Assembly (NCBI GenBank): GCA_020634885.1
Contig: JACKAW010000001.1
Location: forward strand, 682,001 to 746,000
Direction of reading: 5' to 3'
Length of the DNA: 64,000 nucleotides
Source: Anaerolineales bacterium
GTDB lineage: Bacteria; Chloroflexota; Anaerolineae; Anaerolineales; Villigracilaceae
Shown: positions 19,101 through 26,985 of the stretch, in pieces
How the letters are laid out: every line of letters begins with the position of its first letter
How positions within the stretch are numbered: position 1 is the stretch's first letter
Notes under the pieces: generated by a model
What the model saw: only the letters and a program-made list of their open reading frames with translations
Databases searched by the model: none
What the model was told of the DNA's origin: nothing
Position numbers and translations under genes: made by a program

Positions 19101-19129
19101 ATGATACCTGAAAGGCGGATGATTGTCTA
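19101..19129 (-). promoter_or_regulatory. Sigma70-type promoter of the F1-ATPase operon
   Basis: On the minus strand TAGACA (19129-19124), a 17-bp spacer and TATCAT (19106-19101) match the consensus at five of six positions each. The predicted leader before atpA is about 105 nt and contains the 19027-19049 hairpin. Confidence 0.65.
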
Positions 19130-19168
19130 GCTACCTGCCGTTGCGCAAAGAGAAAGAGACCCTCGCCC

Positions 19169-19196
19169 TTGAAATTCGCACATCTTATACTATACT
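19169..19196 (+). promoter_or_regulatory. Sigma70-type promoter of the ATP-grasp gene
   Basis: TTGAAA (19169-19174), a 16-bp spacer and TATACT (19191-19196), followed 39 bp later by the ATG at 19236. GGAG lies about 12 nt before the ATG. A second overlapping TATACT starts at 19186. Confidence 0.6.
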
Positions 19197-19235
19197 TCAA
19201 CCTTTGAAATCGATACTCTGGAGCAGCAACTATAA

Positions 19236-20375
19236 ATGAGCGCCCTGCCGGAAGAAAAAAGCCCTCCCAGACTAAAAAAAAGCAAATGGAAAGTGGCAAT
19301 TCTCGCAAACATTAAAGACGATAATTTACCCAAGCCGGAAGGTGTGCCACCGGATGCCTTTGCAGACTTCGACCACATCGAGACCGTAGATGCGCTTCGC
19401 ACCGTGCTCGAAGCGGACGGACACACCACAGTCTTTATCCACGCTGATAGGGAACTGCCTTTCAACCTCCGCAAGGAAAAGCCTGATATCTGCTTCAACC
19501 TCGCAGAAGGGCTCGGCGGTGACGCACGCGAGGCGCAGGTTCCCGCATTACTGGAAATGCTTGCCATCCCCTACACCGGCTCACGCGTATTAGCCAACGG
19601 CATTTCATTGGATAAAACCTTGACCAAACGCATCTGGCGTGACAGACGGCTGCCCGTTGCGCCGTTTCAGGAATTCCTTTTTGGCGATGAGCCTCTGCGC
19701 CCAGAGCTAAAGTTCCCGCTCTTCGTCAAACCTGCCCGCGAAGGGACGGGCATGGGCGTAGATATGAAAGCCATCGTCAACAACGAAGCGGAATTACGAG
19801 AGCGTACCCAATACATCATCAACGTTTACCAACAGCCCGCTTTGGTGGAAACCTTCCTTCCGGGAAGAGAATTCACCGTCGGTATTTTAGGCAGGGCAGA
19901 TGCAAGGTTGTATAGCCGCCACCCTGAATGGTACGAAAAAGACGGCTTTCACCGTTTCCCCGTTCTGGAATTAGACACTGGCAACACAGATGGTCCGTGG
20001 GTTTATACGAATGAAGCAAAGTCAAAAGATGTGGGACCTGAAGGAAATGAAGGTTATTTCTGCCCAGCCATTATTGACCCTGAACTTGAAAAAAAACTTA
20101 AACACCTTGCCTACCGCGCCCACAACATCTTAAATGCCCTGGATGTCTCCCGCACTGATATCCGCTTGGATGAAGATGGCAACCCGCGCCTGATCGAGAT
20201 CAACACCCTGCCGGGTGTCACGCCTGGCTACAGCGATCTCTGCCTGCAAGCCGCTGCTGAAGGCATCACCCATGCAGACCTGATGCTGGAGATTCTCTAC
20301 CTTGGAGCAAGCCGTTGGGGCATGATGGAGCCGCGTGAATTCATCGTTGAGCCAAGACGAATTCTGAGCCGATAA
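19236..20375 (+). CDS. D-alanine-D-alanine ligase-like ATP-grasp protein
   Basis: A 379-residue ATP-grasp enzyme. The N-terminal part carries DHIETVDALRTVLEADGH and the DICFNLAEGLGGDAREAQVP block typical of Ddl (EG/NLAEG motif); PLFVKPAREGTGMGV is the ATP-grasp lysine/glycine loop; DIRLDEDGNPRLIEINTLPG holds the Mg-binding Asp/Glu/Asn residues near the C terminus. True Ddl enzymes join two D-alanines for peptidoglycan; this protein has a long insertion and N-terminal tail, so another carboxylate-amine ligase substrate is possible. Monocistronic, with its own promoter and a strong terminator. Confidence 0.82.
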   Translation: MSALPEEKSPPRLKKSKWKVAILANIKDDNLPKPEGVPPDAFADFDHIETVDALRTVLEADGHTTVFIHADRELPFNLRKEKPDICFNLAEGLGGDAREAQVPALLEMLAIPYTGSRVLANGISLDKTLTKRIWRDRRLPVAPFQEFLFGDEPLRPELKFPLFVKPAREGTGMGVDMKAIVNNEAELRERTQYIINVYQQPALVETFLPGREFTVGILGRADARLYSRHPEWYEKDGFHRFPVLELDTGNTDGPWVYTNEAKSKDVGPEGNEGYFCPAIIDPELEKKLKHLAYRAHNILNALDVSRTDIRLDEDGNPRLIEINTLPGVTPGYSDLCLQAAAEGITHADLMLEILYLGASRWGMMEPREFIVEPRRILSR

Positions 20376-20388
20376 ACGAATGAAAAAT

Positions 20389-20427
20389 ACAACAAAAAAC
20401 GCGAGAAACTCTCGCGTTTTTTGTTGT
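20389..20427. terminator. Bidirectional rho-independent terminator
   Basis: A perfect 18-bp inverted repeat (20389-20406 and 20410-20427) around a 3-nt loop, with GCGAGA/TCTCGC at its tip and A6/T6 runs in the stem. It lies between the convergent ATP-grasp and multiheme cytochrome genes; the cytochrome stop codon is 1 nt away. Confidence 0.92.
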
Positions 20428-20428
20428 A

Positions 20429-21802
20429 TTAATCGTCATCGCCGCCTTCATGTTCACGCCCGTCAATATGGCATTCGATACAGTTGCCAAAGTTACTAAT
20501 ACCTTCTTCGCGATGTTCACTGGCGATATTTGATTCGGTATGTTCATGGCAGCCATAGCACGTGTACGTGGTCAATCCGTTGGGATGGCAGGTTTGACAG
20601 CTTCCGTTTCCATCTCCATGATATATGGGGAAGGTATGCGGACCGTTGTACGCTGCGGGTTCCCATGCATTTGAGGTGTGACAGGCGGCGCAATCGGTGC
20701 CGAATTGACCGGCGTGCTCCCGGGGTTCGGCGTGGCAATTCACACATGCAGTCGTTGCGGTTACGCGGGCATGGTCAAAGGTCGCATTCTCCCAATCAGA
20801 CGGGGTATGGCAGGATTCACATTGTGTTCCAAATTGCCCCCCGTGCTCATCATCTTGTTTATGGCAGGAGTAGCAATCTTTGGGAGTGCCTTTGTAAACG
20901 TTGTTGATATGGCAGTTTTCACAGGCGACTTCTCGATGTTCGCCCTCTAGTTTGAAGGCAGAAAGATCGTGGTTAAAATTTGCATCTTCCCACGATGAAG
21001 GGGTATGGCATGATTCGCAGTTTGTTCCATACCCGCCATTGTGCTGGTCATCCTGTGCATGGCAGGAATAGCAATCCTGCGGGGTGGATTGAAAATCCGT
21101 CAATGAGTGGGTGGAGAGATGACATTGAGTGCAACGCAAATTTTCGTGACCACCTTCAAGTTTGAAAGCCACTGCATTGTGGTTAAAGTCGTTCATGCTA
21201 TCCACGCCGTCGTGACAGGCGAGACAATCGGAGCCGTAAGAGAGGAGATGAGCCCGGGCGAAGACAAGGTCTATATCGCTGTGGCAGGTCTGGCAGGAGT
21301 CTGAATCGAAGGTGGATAGATCCTCGCTGTGGCAATTTTCGCAGGTGATCGGGTCGCCATTTTCCATCCTTTGGTGTTTGTTCAATGAAAAGCCCAACGT
21401 GTCATGCGGAAAATCGAAGCTGCCCAAATCTGTAAGAGAGGCGGTTTTGCCACGGTGGTCGCGATGACAATCTCGACATGCCGCGCTGGATGTTTTCTCA
21501 ACAATGCTGCCGTGCAAGCGGGCAACGTCTAACATTTCGGCGGCAATTTCGGTGTGGCAGTCGAGACAGCGATCTACCATGGCTTCCCTTTCCCATGGGG
21601 CGGTATGACAGGTTTTACATGCGGTGATTTCAGCGTGTGAGGTAACCCCGCCAATGGTTTCACCAGGCTGTGCATTAAGCTGCCCGGGGCTGAACATGTG
21701 ACCGCCGCGTGCGAATGCGAAACCGACCATTAAAGCGATAGTGATAAAAGCGGCAACAAATCCCGTGCCCGTGAGACAGCCCAAACGATTGGAATGATTC
21801 AT
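20429..21802 (-). CDS. Seventeen-heme c-type cytochrome (cytochrome c3 family)
   Basis: A 457-residue exported protein. Residues 12-32 (GCLTGTGFVAAFITIALMVG region) form a signal anchor. I count 17 CxxCH motifs, from CKTCH to CIECH, spaced irregularly early and about every 20-30 residues later; a DCYSCHxQDDxHxG..TxCESCHTPSxWE unit repeats in tandem in the middle. Extra His residues can serve as distal ligands. The Asp/Gly-rich tail ends HEGGDDD. It should sit outside the cytoplasmic membrane as an electron conduit or store. Last gene of a ferredoxin, flavoprotein, b-cytochrome, c-cytochrome operon. The terminal acceptor is not evident. Confidence 0.93.
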   Translation of the reverse strand: MNHSNRLGCLTGTGFVAAFITIALMVGFAFARGGHMFSPGQLNAQPGETIGGVTSHAEITACKTCHTAPWEREAMVDRCLDCHTEIAAEMLDVARLHGSIVEKTSSAACRDCHRDHRGKTASLTDLGSFDFPHDTLGFSLNKHQRMENGDPITCENCHSEDLSTFDSDSCQTCHSDIDLVFARAHLLSYGSDCLACHDGVDSMNDFNHNAVAFKLEGGHENLRCTQCHLSTHSLTDFQSTPQDCYSCHAQDDQHNGGYGTNCESCHTPSSWEDANFNHDLSAFKLEGEHREVACENCHINNVYKGTPKDCYSCHKQDDEHGGQFGTQCESCHTPSDWENATFDHARVTATTACVNCHAEPREHAGQFGTDCAACHTSNAWEPAAYNGPHTFPIYHGDGNGSCQTCHPNGLTTYTCYGCHEHTESNIASEHREEGISNFGNCIECHIDGREHEGGDDD

Positions 21803-21811
21803 GGCAGCCTC

Positions 21812-22363
21812 CTATCGTAAAAACGTGGCGTAGTACAACGCGCCAGCCATGTGTACAAAAGCGGAAAGGAAAAGGGCAACGCCAATGGGAATGTGTACCG
21901 CGTGCCAAAGCGACATCATTTGGCGGGCACGTTTGAGGGCTTCTTGCGAAAGGGCACCCTCAACTTCCATTCCGTCCAGTGTGCGTGGAATGCGGGTGAA
22001 GATGTAGCGCCCAATAAAGCCGCTGAAAACGATGATGGCGGTCAGCAGGGTGGTTGCGCCCGCCAGCCCGTTGAACTTCCAGGAAGAGTGCAGCAAGACC
22101 ATGAACGGACCGACCAACCCCATGAAGATATGAAACTTCAACCAGGTAGACATGCGTCCCATGGCAAAGCGGCTGCGTTTACGAATGCTGTACAAAGTTT
22201 CAGTCAGCAGCATGAGGATGAAGCCGACGATTCCCAGCGTATGACCAAAGAATTCACTGGCGGCGGGTATTTCCTGTGTCCAAATCACGACAAAGCCGTA
22301 CCCGGCAGCGATAACGGCGCAGGTGATGAATGCAAGCCAAAGTTCTATGTTTCCACGAAGCAT
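21812..22363 (-). CDS. Membrane b-type cytochrome / ferric-reductase-like subunit
   Basis: A 183-residue integral membrane protein with about five hydrophobic helices. Histidines lie at conserved-looking positions in helices: FFGHTLGIVGF, WLKFHIFMGLVGPFMVLLHSSW, and SLWHAVHIPIGVALFLSAFVHMAG. That pattern suggests two heme b groups linking the cytoplasmic and outer faces. It follows the FAD protein and precedes the 17-heme cytochrome by 9 bp, so electrons probably pass flavin or Fe-S to heme b to heme c. It could be a quinol oxidising cytochrome b or a direct transmembrane conduit; the sequence alone does not decide. Confidence 0.78.
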   Translation of the reverse strand: MLRGNIELWLAFITCAVIAAGYGFVVIWTQEIPAASEFFGHTLGIVGFILMLLTETLYSIRKRSRFAMGRMSTWLKFHIFMGLVGPFMVLLHSSWKFNGLAGATTLLTAIIVFSGFIGRYIFTRIPRTLDGMEVEGALSQEALKRARQMMSLWHAVHIPIGVALFLSAFVHMAGALYYATFLR

Positions 22364-22391
22364 GATTGTTGCCCTCCCGAGGCGTTTTGTT

Positions 22392-23696
22392 TTATGCGGC
22401 GGTCAGATGGTTCGTCCAGAAATCCACGATCACATCGGCTACTCTGGCATCTTTTACAAGTAGTTTCGGTTTGATCGATGTTATGTTAACTTTTTCTTCA
22501 ATAATCTTTTGCAAAGGCATGGATAGTTTTTGGTCACCCATCACCACCGCGCCAATGAGATGATCCTCCCCCACCAGCAGGCGGACGCGGTTCACATCAA
22601 AGCCGCTTTGTGCCACGATTGCATCTGGCAATTGACGCCAGGTTTCGCTATCGCCGCGCGCAATACCCACGATATCTTCATCATTTCCGTGCCCTACTGC
22701 GCCGATGATGGTGGTGGTGAGTCCGGCAAGTCGGGTCACATTGAATGGAGCCGATTTGATATAAGGTTGGGCTTGACCTGCCATGTTCAAGCCTGCAATG
22801 CGTCCCTGTTCGCGGGCGGGGTTCCACAAACTATCCAACACGGAACGCCCCGTAAGCGGGTCGTATGCCTGCGCCACGTCGCCAGCCGCGTAGATTTGGA
22901 GATCGTTGGTTTGCATAAATTCATTCACTAAAATGCCGCGATCCATGGCGAGGTTGGCAGATTGAGCCAAACTCAGGCGGGGTTTTATGCCAATGGCGTA
23001 GGCAACCAGATCGCACTTGATGATCTTTCCATTCAATAAACGAACGCCTGTAACTTTGCCAGTCCTGCCAAGCACTTCCTGCACTTCAGAGCGAAAGTGT
23101 AGTTCCACCCCTTCGGCTTGCAAACGTCCTTCGACAATACGTGATTCATGCTCATCGAGTACATTGCTCCAGTAGCGGCTGCCACGCAGTAAATAGTGGA
23201 CGTTCATTCCGCGCGCAAACAGTCCTTCTGTTAATTCAAGTGCGGTGATGCCGCCGCCGATGACTACGGCGGTGCGTCCGCGTTTGGCGTATTTCAAAAT
23301 ATTGCGCGCATCTTCAAGGTCATCCAGTTTGAAAACACCTTGCAAATTTGCGCCTGGCACGGTTAGGGGGATGGCAGAGGCTCCGGTTGCAATGAGCAGC
23401 TTGTCATACGTCAGAGGCGCTTTCCCGTCCAATAACAGGGTCTTGCACTCTCGGTCAATTCCTGTCACGTGCGCCCCTAAAAAATTAAATTTCAAGCGGG
23501 TGTAATCATCCCGTTTTTTGGGGAAGAGGGATTTATCTTGCATTTCGCCGGTGAGGACGTACGCCAACCCCGGGCGGGAATAATAGCCGTGGGGGTCATC
23601 ACCCACCATGACGACTTCAGCGGCTCGGTCTACGCTGCGAATGGCTTCGACCGCCGAGATTCCTGCCACGCCGGTACCGATGATGGCGTATCTCAT
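22392..23696 (-). CDS. FAD/NAD(P)-dependent oxidoreductase
   Basis: A 434-residue flavoprotein of the pyridine nucleotide-disulfide oxidoreductase class. GTGVAGISAVEAI near residue 7 binds FAD; AVVIGGGITALELTEGL near 150 binds NAD(P)H; IYAAGDVAQAYDPLTG near 275 is the second FAD contact. There is no redox-active CxxxxC, so it resembles NADH:rubredoxin/nitrite reductase NirB N-terminal domains. The start at 23696 overlaps the ferredoxin stop by 4 nt. Likely feeds electrons from NAD(P)H to the ferredoxin, or takes them the other way, at the cytoplasmic side. Confidence 0.88.
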   Translation of the reverse strand: MRYAIIGTGVAGISAVEAIRSVDRAAEVVMVGDDPHGYYSRPGLAYVLTGEMQDKSLFPKKRDDYTRLKFNFLGAHVTGIDRECKTLLLDGKAPLTYDKLLIATGASAIPLTVPGANLQGVFKLDDLEDARNILKYAKRGRTAVVIGGGITALELTEGLFARGMNVHYLLRGSRYWSNVLDEHESRIVEGRLQAEGVELHFRSEVQEVLGRTGKVTGVRLLNGKIIKCDLVAYAIGIKPRLSLAQSANLAMDRGILVNEFMQTNDLQIYAAGDVAQAYDPLTGRSVLDSLWNPAREQGRIAGLNMAGQAQPYIKSAPFNVTRLAGLTTTIIGAVGHGNDEDIVGIARGDSETWRQLPDAIVAQSGFDVNRVRLLVGEDHLIGAVVMGDQKLSMPLQKIIEEKVNITSIKPKLLVKDARVADVIVDFWTNHLTAA

Positions 23697-23959
23697 GACT
23701 TGCTCCGTGCGAAGAGGTCTGTCTTTTCAAATCGAAGCACCCCGCGCGGACATCTCGCCACGCATTCGCCACAGGTGAGGCATTCGCTGTGTTTCACCGG
23801 CTCTCCCTTCCAAGCGTGGGCGCGGACATCAATATTGATCGGACAGTTGTAACTGCAAATGCCGCATTGAACGCAGCGGCTGGGGTCTGGTACAACCTGC
23901 CCCGACGACGCCGTTTCGTGACGGCTGGCATTGGTTTTAAATACATTAAGAATGGACAA
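23693..23959 (-). CDS. 2x[4Fe-4S] ferredoxin-type protein
   Basis: An 88-residue protein with two [4Fe-4S] motifs: CVQCGICSYNCP (Cys 29, 32, 35, 39) and CLTCGECVARCP (Cys 60, 63, 66, 70). The spacing between motifs is long, as in HdrC- or NapH/G-like electron carriers, not in the smallest ferredoxins. The start is set by the ribosome site: GGAGG ends 5 nt before a TTG at 23959, whereas the upstream GTG at 23971 has no such site. First gene of the redox operon. HdrC-like membrane subunit partnering is possible. Confidence 0.85.
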   Translation of the reverse strand: MSILNVFKTNASRHETASSGQVVPDPSRCVQCGICSYNCPINIDVRAHAWKGEPVKHSECLTCGECVARCPRGVLRFEKTDLFARSKS

Positions 23960-24018
23960 GACGACCTCCACTAAATATTGTCGTACAGTTTTCGAAAAAG
24001 TTACGTAAAGATTTCAAA

Positions 24019-24046
24019 TCTGCTAATTTTGGGCGGAATTAGCAGA
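24019..24046. repeat. Inverted repeat upstream of the redox operon
   Basis: TCTGCTAATT (24019-24028) and AATTAGCAGA (24037-24046) form a perfect 10-bp inverted repeat around TTGGGCGG. There is no T-run beside it. It lies 60 bp upstream of the ferredoxin start and 39 bp from the cspA terminator, so it is a candidate regulator site for the redox operon. Confidence 0.45.
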
Positions 24047-24084
24047 AACAGATAATGGCGGGCAATTGCGGTTTTCCAAAATAA

Positions 24085-24114
24085 AAACAGGATCGTCTCT
24101 CGACGATCCTGTTT
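24085..24114 (-). terminator. Terminator of the cold shock gene
   Basis: AAACAGGATCGTC (24085-24097) pairs with GACGATCCTGTTT (24102-24114) around a 4-nt loop, 20 bp past the cspA stop codon. On the minus strand it is followed by TTATTTT. Confidence 0.85.
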
Positions 24115-24134
24115 GGTTCGCAAAACTTGTTGTC

Positions 24135-24347
24135 TTACGAAAGGGGTACGACGTTGGCAGCCTGTAAGCCCTTGGGTCCATCTTCGATGGAGAATTCCAC
24201 CTTCTGTTCGGCTTCCAACTTGCGGTAGCCGTCGGTTTGAATGGCGGAGAAATGGACGAAAACATCTTCGCCGCCGTCACGACCGATGAAGCCGTAGCCC
24301 TTGGTCGCGTTGAACCACTTGACAGTTCCAACAATACGTTCTGACAT
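24135..24347 (-). CDS. cspA: CspA-family cold shock protein
   Basis: A 70-residue single cold shock domain. RNP1 KGYGFIGR (16-23) and RNP2 VFVHFSAI (29-36) are intact, and the KWFNATKG start is typical. It binds single-stranded RNA/DNA as an RNA chaperone in the cytoplasm. AGGAGT lies 9 nt before the ATG. It has its own promoter, a structured 5-prime leader and a terminator, so it is monocistronic; cold regulation through the leader is usual for the family but is inference here. Confidence 0.96.
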   Translation of the reverse strand: MSERIVGTVKWFNATKGYGFIGRDGGEDVFVHFSAIQTDGYRKLEAEQKVEFSIEDGPKGLQAANVVPLS

Positions 24348-24377
24348 CTTTCTGTACTCCTGCTTTTAAAAAAATTT

Positions 24378-24418
24378 ATGCCCGTCCACCTTTGCGCTTT
24401 CATTGGCGGGTCCGGGCA
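24378..24418 (-). promoter_or_regulatory. Structured 5-prime leader of cspA
   Basis: TGCCCGTCC near 24378 and GGGTCCGGGCA near 24418 can pair to form a GC-rich hairpin in the predicted untranslated leader, enclosing about 20 nt. The leader runs from about 24422 to 24348. Cold shock mRNAs commonly switch structure with temperature; only the pairing is seen here. Confidence 0.45.
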
Positions 24419-24428
24419 CGTGGGGGCA

Positions 24429-24457
24429 AGATTATCACGCCTATTTTGGAGTGTCAA
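24429..24457 (-). promoter_or_regulatory. Strong sigma70-type promoter of cspA
   Basis: A perfect TTGACA (24457-24452, minus strand) is followed by GATAAT at 15 bp or TAATCT at 17 bp. The predicted RNA start is near 24422, giving a leader of about 75 nt. Confidence 0.75.
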
Positions 24458-24505
24458 GATTTTATGAAAATTCGCAACGGATTGCGCCTCGCCCCAGTTT
24501 AAACC

Positions 24506-25072
24506 TTATAAACCGGGGATGATAAAGGAGGTTTTACGTTTGTATTCGGCGTAGGCTTCACCAAACTCACGCAAGAGTTTGCGTTCTTCAAAATACGCGC
24601 CGATGAATACATAGATGGTGACACCAATATACAAAGCAAGTGAATTTTGGCTCATGCTGGGCGAAAGCCAGATGAAAAGCAAACTAAAGGTGTAAAGCGG
24701 ATGCCGCACCCATTTGTAGGGTCCACGGGTGGTGAGGACAGAAGGGGTTTCTTTTTCTTCAAATACCTGGCGCAGACCGATGAAGGAGAGCGTATCGGTT
24801 TGTAATAAAGAAACCAGAAGAAGCACGGCAGAAAGTCCTTGCCCGGTAAACAGGAGGTAGCTCCACGGGGCGGGGATTTGGTAGAGCGGTGTATCTGGCA
24901 GGGTGGCAGAGAGGTAGAGGATGGGCAAAAAGCTAACCCCGGCGAAGAGGTTGTACCCCAGCCGATACAAACGACCTATATTGAAAAGGTCTTTGGCTAA
25001 CTGCGAGGCGAGGAAGGAATGGACGACGCCCCAAATGGCAAGCGAGAGTAGGATAAGGAGGATGCTATTCAT
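24506..25072 (-). CDS. NnrU/isoprenylcysteine methyltransferase-like membrane protein
   Basis: A 188-residue protein with about five membrane helices. The C-terminal signature TRGPYKWVRHPLYTFSLLFI plus EERKLLREFGEAYAEYKRKT is that of the ICMT/PEMT superfamily, in which the RHP motif and a later Glu/Tyr stretch bind S-adenosylmethionine. NnrU proteins share the fold. A small-molecule or lipid methyltransferase in the membrane is likely, substrate unknown. It starts 30 bp after the upstream 125-residue membrane protein gene ends, probably the same transcript. Confidence 0.72.
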   Translation of the reverse strand: MNSILLILLSLAIWGVVHSFLASQLAKDLFNIGRLYRLGYNLFAGVSFLPILYLSATLPDTPLYQIPAPWSYLLFTGQGLSAVLLLVSLLQTDTLSFIGLRQVFEEKETPSVLTTRGPYKWVRHPLYTFSLLFIWLSPSMSQNSLALYIGVTIYVFIGAYFEERKLLREFGEAYAEYKRKTSFIIPGL

Positions 25073-25102
25073 GCGGTTTAGATGCAGGCAAGTGGGGTTT
25101 TG

Positions 25103-25480
25103 TTACAGGCTATCTTCTAACAACCGCCCCATCCCCACGCGGACAAGATACCCCACCCCAAAACTCGCCCCAATCGCGGACACGATCCCCGCGACCTCGC
25201 CCCACCTCATACCCACTTGCACATTCGCCAGCATGGCGGCGATTCCGCCAAGGAAAATAACGATTACAAGCGTGAGAATCATTATGCCCACTTCTTTGAG
25301 AATTTTGGCGCGGGCGTGTTCGGTCCCTGTATGTTTGGTGTAGATGGTGTAAGTAGAGAAAGCAAAGCTGAGGAGTAAAGAAATCATCCCGAAGAATGGG
25401 CTGATTGTTAGGTAAAGCACAAAGGAAAGCAAGGTGACACCCAAGAGCAAGATAGAAACAACGGGTAAGTATTTTTGCAC
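25103..25480 (-). CDS. Small membrane protein of unknown function
   Basis: About 125 residues with four predicted membrane helices: PVVSILLLGVTLLSFVLYL, GMISLLLSFAFSTYTIYT, VGIMILTLVIVIFLGGIAAM and VAGIVSAIGASFGVGYLVRV. A GTG start at 25480 follows GGAGG with a 4-nt gap; an in-frame TTG at 25495 is upstream of that ribosome site and is less likely. I recognise no family. It lies between a secreted lipoprotein gene and the NnrU-like gene on the same strand. Confidence 0.6.
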   Translation of the reverse strand: MQKYLPVVSILLLGVTLLSFVLYLTISPFFGMISLLLSFAFSTYTIYTKHTGTEHARAKILKEVGIMILTLVIVIFLGGIAAMLANVQVGMRWGEVAGIVSAIGASFGVGYLVRVGMGRLLEDSL

Positions 25481-25514
25481 CTCTCCTCCAAACAAAGAAA
25501 AGTATTTTGCAATT

Positions 25515-26972
25515 TTACGGAATAGTCAGCCAACCACTGGGTCTAATAAAGCCTGCCATATTTTCTGCTTTTGCAAGATAACGAATATAATTATCCTCTC
25601 CTGCTCGAACTACAAATAAATACGCATAACCTGGGTCATCAGGGTTATCGCCAAGGAACAGTATTGTCTTGCCGTCGGGGGAAATATCTTTGACATATCC
25701 CCCAATCCCGTGTCTGCCAATATGGTTATTCTGGGTTGCGAGATCGATCCACCCTGTAATCCCCGGCAACGCCCATACGAGTTTATCGCTTGCCGATGTG
25801 AATTTCGCCATCCAATCAAGGCGATAATCGTCTTCGAAAGGATTAAACGGCTTTAGGAAAGGCAAATCATAAACAACAGGTTTAGCGCAATCTTTTTCTT
25901 CAAGCATACACTCTAAATCCGCAACAGCAATCCGACGGCCAGATGTAGTTCCGTCAGGATTTTGAGGTGTATATCCCATATCAAACGTGATTTTTTTCCA
26001 GTCTGGTGAAACCGAAAGTATTCTCATCCGCCCATCCCCTATTTGCCTCACAGCCGCCTGATCATTTGAGACGGAAACAAAATAATACTCACCGAATGGA
26101 CAATGATATGCAAATTCAGTTCCAGACTGGGACCAGAAGAAATTGGAATAGTTATCGGCGTAGTTCGTAAAATTCACATCAGCCAAACTTACTTTACAAT
26201 TAATTAATATCGATTTAGTATCCCCTGCTTTAAGATCAATTAAATTGATCTCGTGCTTTGTTGCAGAAAAACAATCTACCACTAGCCAACGTTCAGGGAA
26301 GTATGCGGGATAGGAATAGGGGTATATCCTCTCTACTTCTACAATGGGTACTATGCACCATTCATCGAGATTTGGACTACCAATCCACGTCGCGTACGGT
26401 TTTCCATCTAAACCCCATTCTGAAACAGATAAGCCATTAAGTCGCCGAGACCTGAAGGTATCATCAATTTTGTCATACGTAAGACCAATAATAATTACCA
26501 TTGGATCAATCCCTAAAGATACAGAAACCAGCCCAAATGGACGTTGCCCCTCGGGAAACTCAAGAAACTGGCCCCTGATTGTTCCATCCAGCGAAACATA
26601 TTCATAACCGCTATCTCCTGCAAAAATCAAATATTTTCCAGCTATTTGGGGTAACGTGACATTAATTTTTTCGTTTTTTGGGAACTCGCCCCGGGTTAAT
26701 ATTTTTGATTGTTCAAAAGGTATGGTTTCAGCGGTATGGAAGCTCAAATCAGAGGCGAAGTTTGCGGTCGTGGTTGGCGTGATCTCAAGAGCAATTTGTG
26801 TCTGGGTGGAATTTAGGCTTTCCTGTGTTGCAGACCCATATACAAGAGTCGACACCTCGTTCCAAGCCGCAGTTTGGATTTCGCCTGTTAACGGGGCAAC
26901 TTGACCGTTACTACATGCGATAAAAGCCATCCCTGAAATAATTAAACAATAAATCAATATTTTCTTCCACAT
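25515..26972 (-). CDS. Putative lipoprotein with beta-propeller-like repeats
   Basis: A 485-residue exported protein. The N terminus MWKKILIYCLIISGMAFIAC ends in a lipobox-like Cys20, though the -3 residue is Phe and the match is imperfect. The body contains repeated strand patterns such as GKYLIFAGDSGYEYVSLDG, RILSVSPDWKKITFDMGY and VKDISPDGKTILFLGDNPDD; the SPDGK-type turns are typical of TolB/WD40-like propellers. No catalytic motif is visible. Low GC content compared with neighbours. It is 13 bp downstream of the giant C39-like gene and probably belongs to the same transcript, suggesting a joint surface function. Confidence 0.65.
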   Translation of the reverse strand: MWKKILIYCLIISGMAFIACSNGQVAPLTGEIQTAAWNEVSTLVYGSATQESLNSTQTQIALEITPTTTANFASDLSFHTAETIPFEQSKILTRGEFPKNEKINVTLPQIAGKYLIFAGDSGYEYVSLDGTIRGQFLEFPEGQRPFGLVSVSLGIDPMVIIIGLTYDKIDDTFRSRRLNGLSVSEWGLDGKPYATWIGSPNLDEWCIVPIVEVERIYPYSYPAYFPERWLVVDCFSATKHEINLIDLKAGDTKSILINCKVSLADVNFTNYADNYSNFFWSQSGTEFAYHCPFGEYYFVSVSNDQAAVRQIGDGRMRILSVSPDWKKITFDMGYTPQNPDGTTSGRRIAVADLECMLEEKDCAKPVVYDLPFLKPFNPFEDDYRLDWMAKFTSASDKLVWALPGITGWIDLATQNNHIGRHGIGGYVKDISPDGKTILFLGDNPDDPGYAYLFVVRAGEDNYIRYLAKAENMAGFIRPSGWLTIP

Positions 26973-26985
26973 TATTGATAACCTT

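Noticed and set aside
20429..21802. Repeated DCYSCH...CESCH units as a DNA-level tandem repeat
   Set aside because: Similarity is at protein level and diverged at base level; treated as multiheme protein structure.
21851..22474. 207-codon plus-strand frame opposite the b-type cytochrome
   Set aside because: Reverse strand of a real membrane protein gene; no coding signature.
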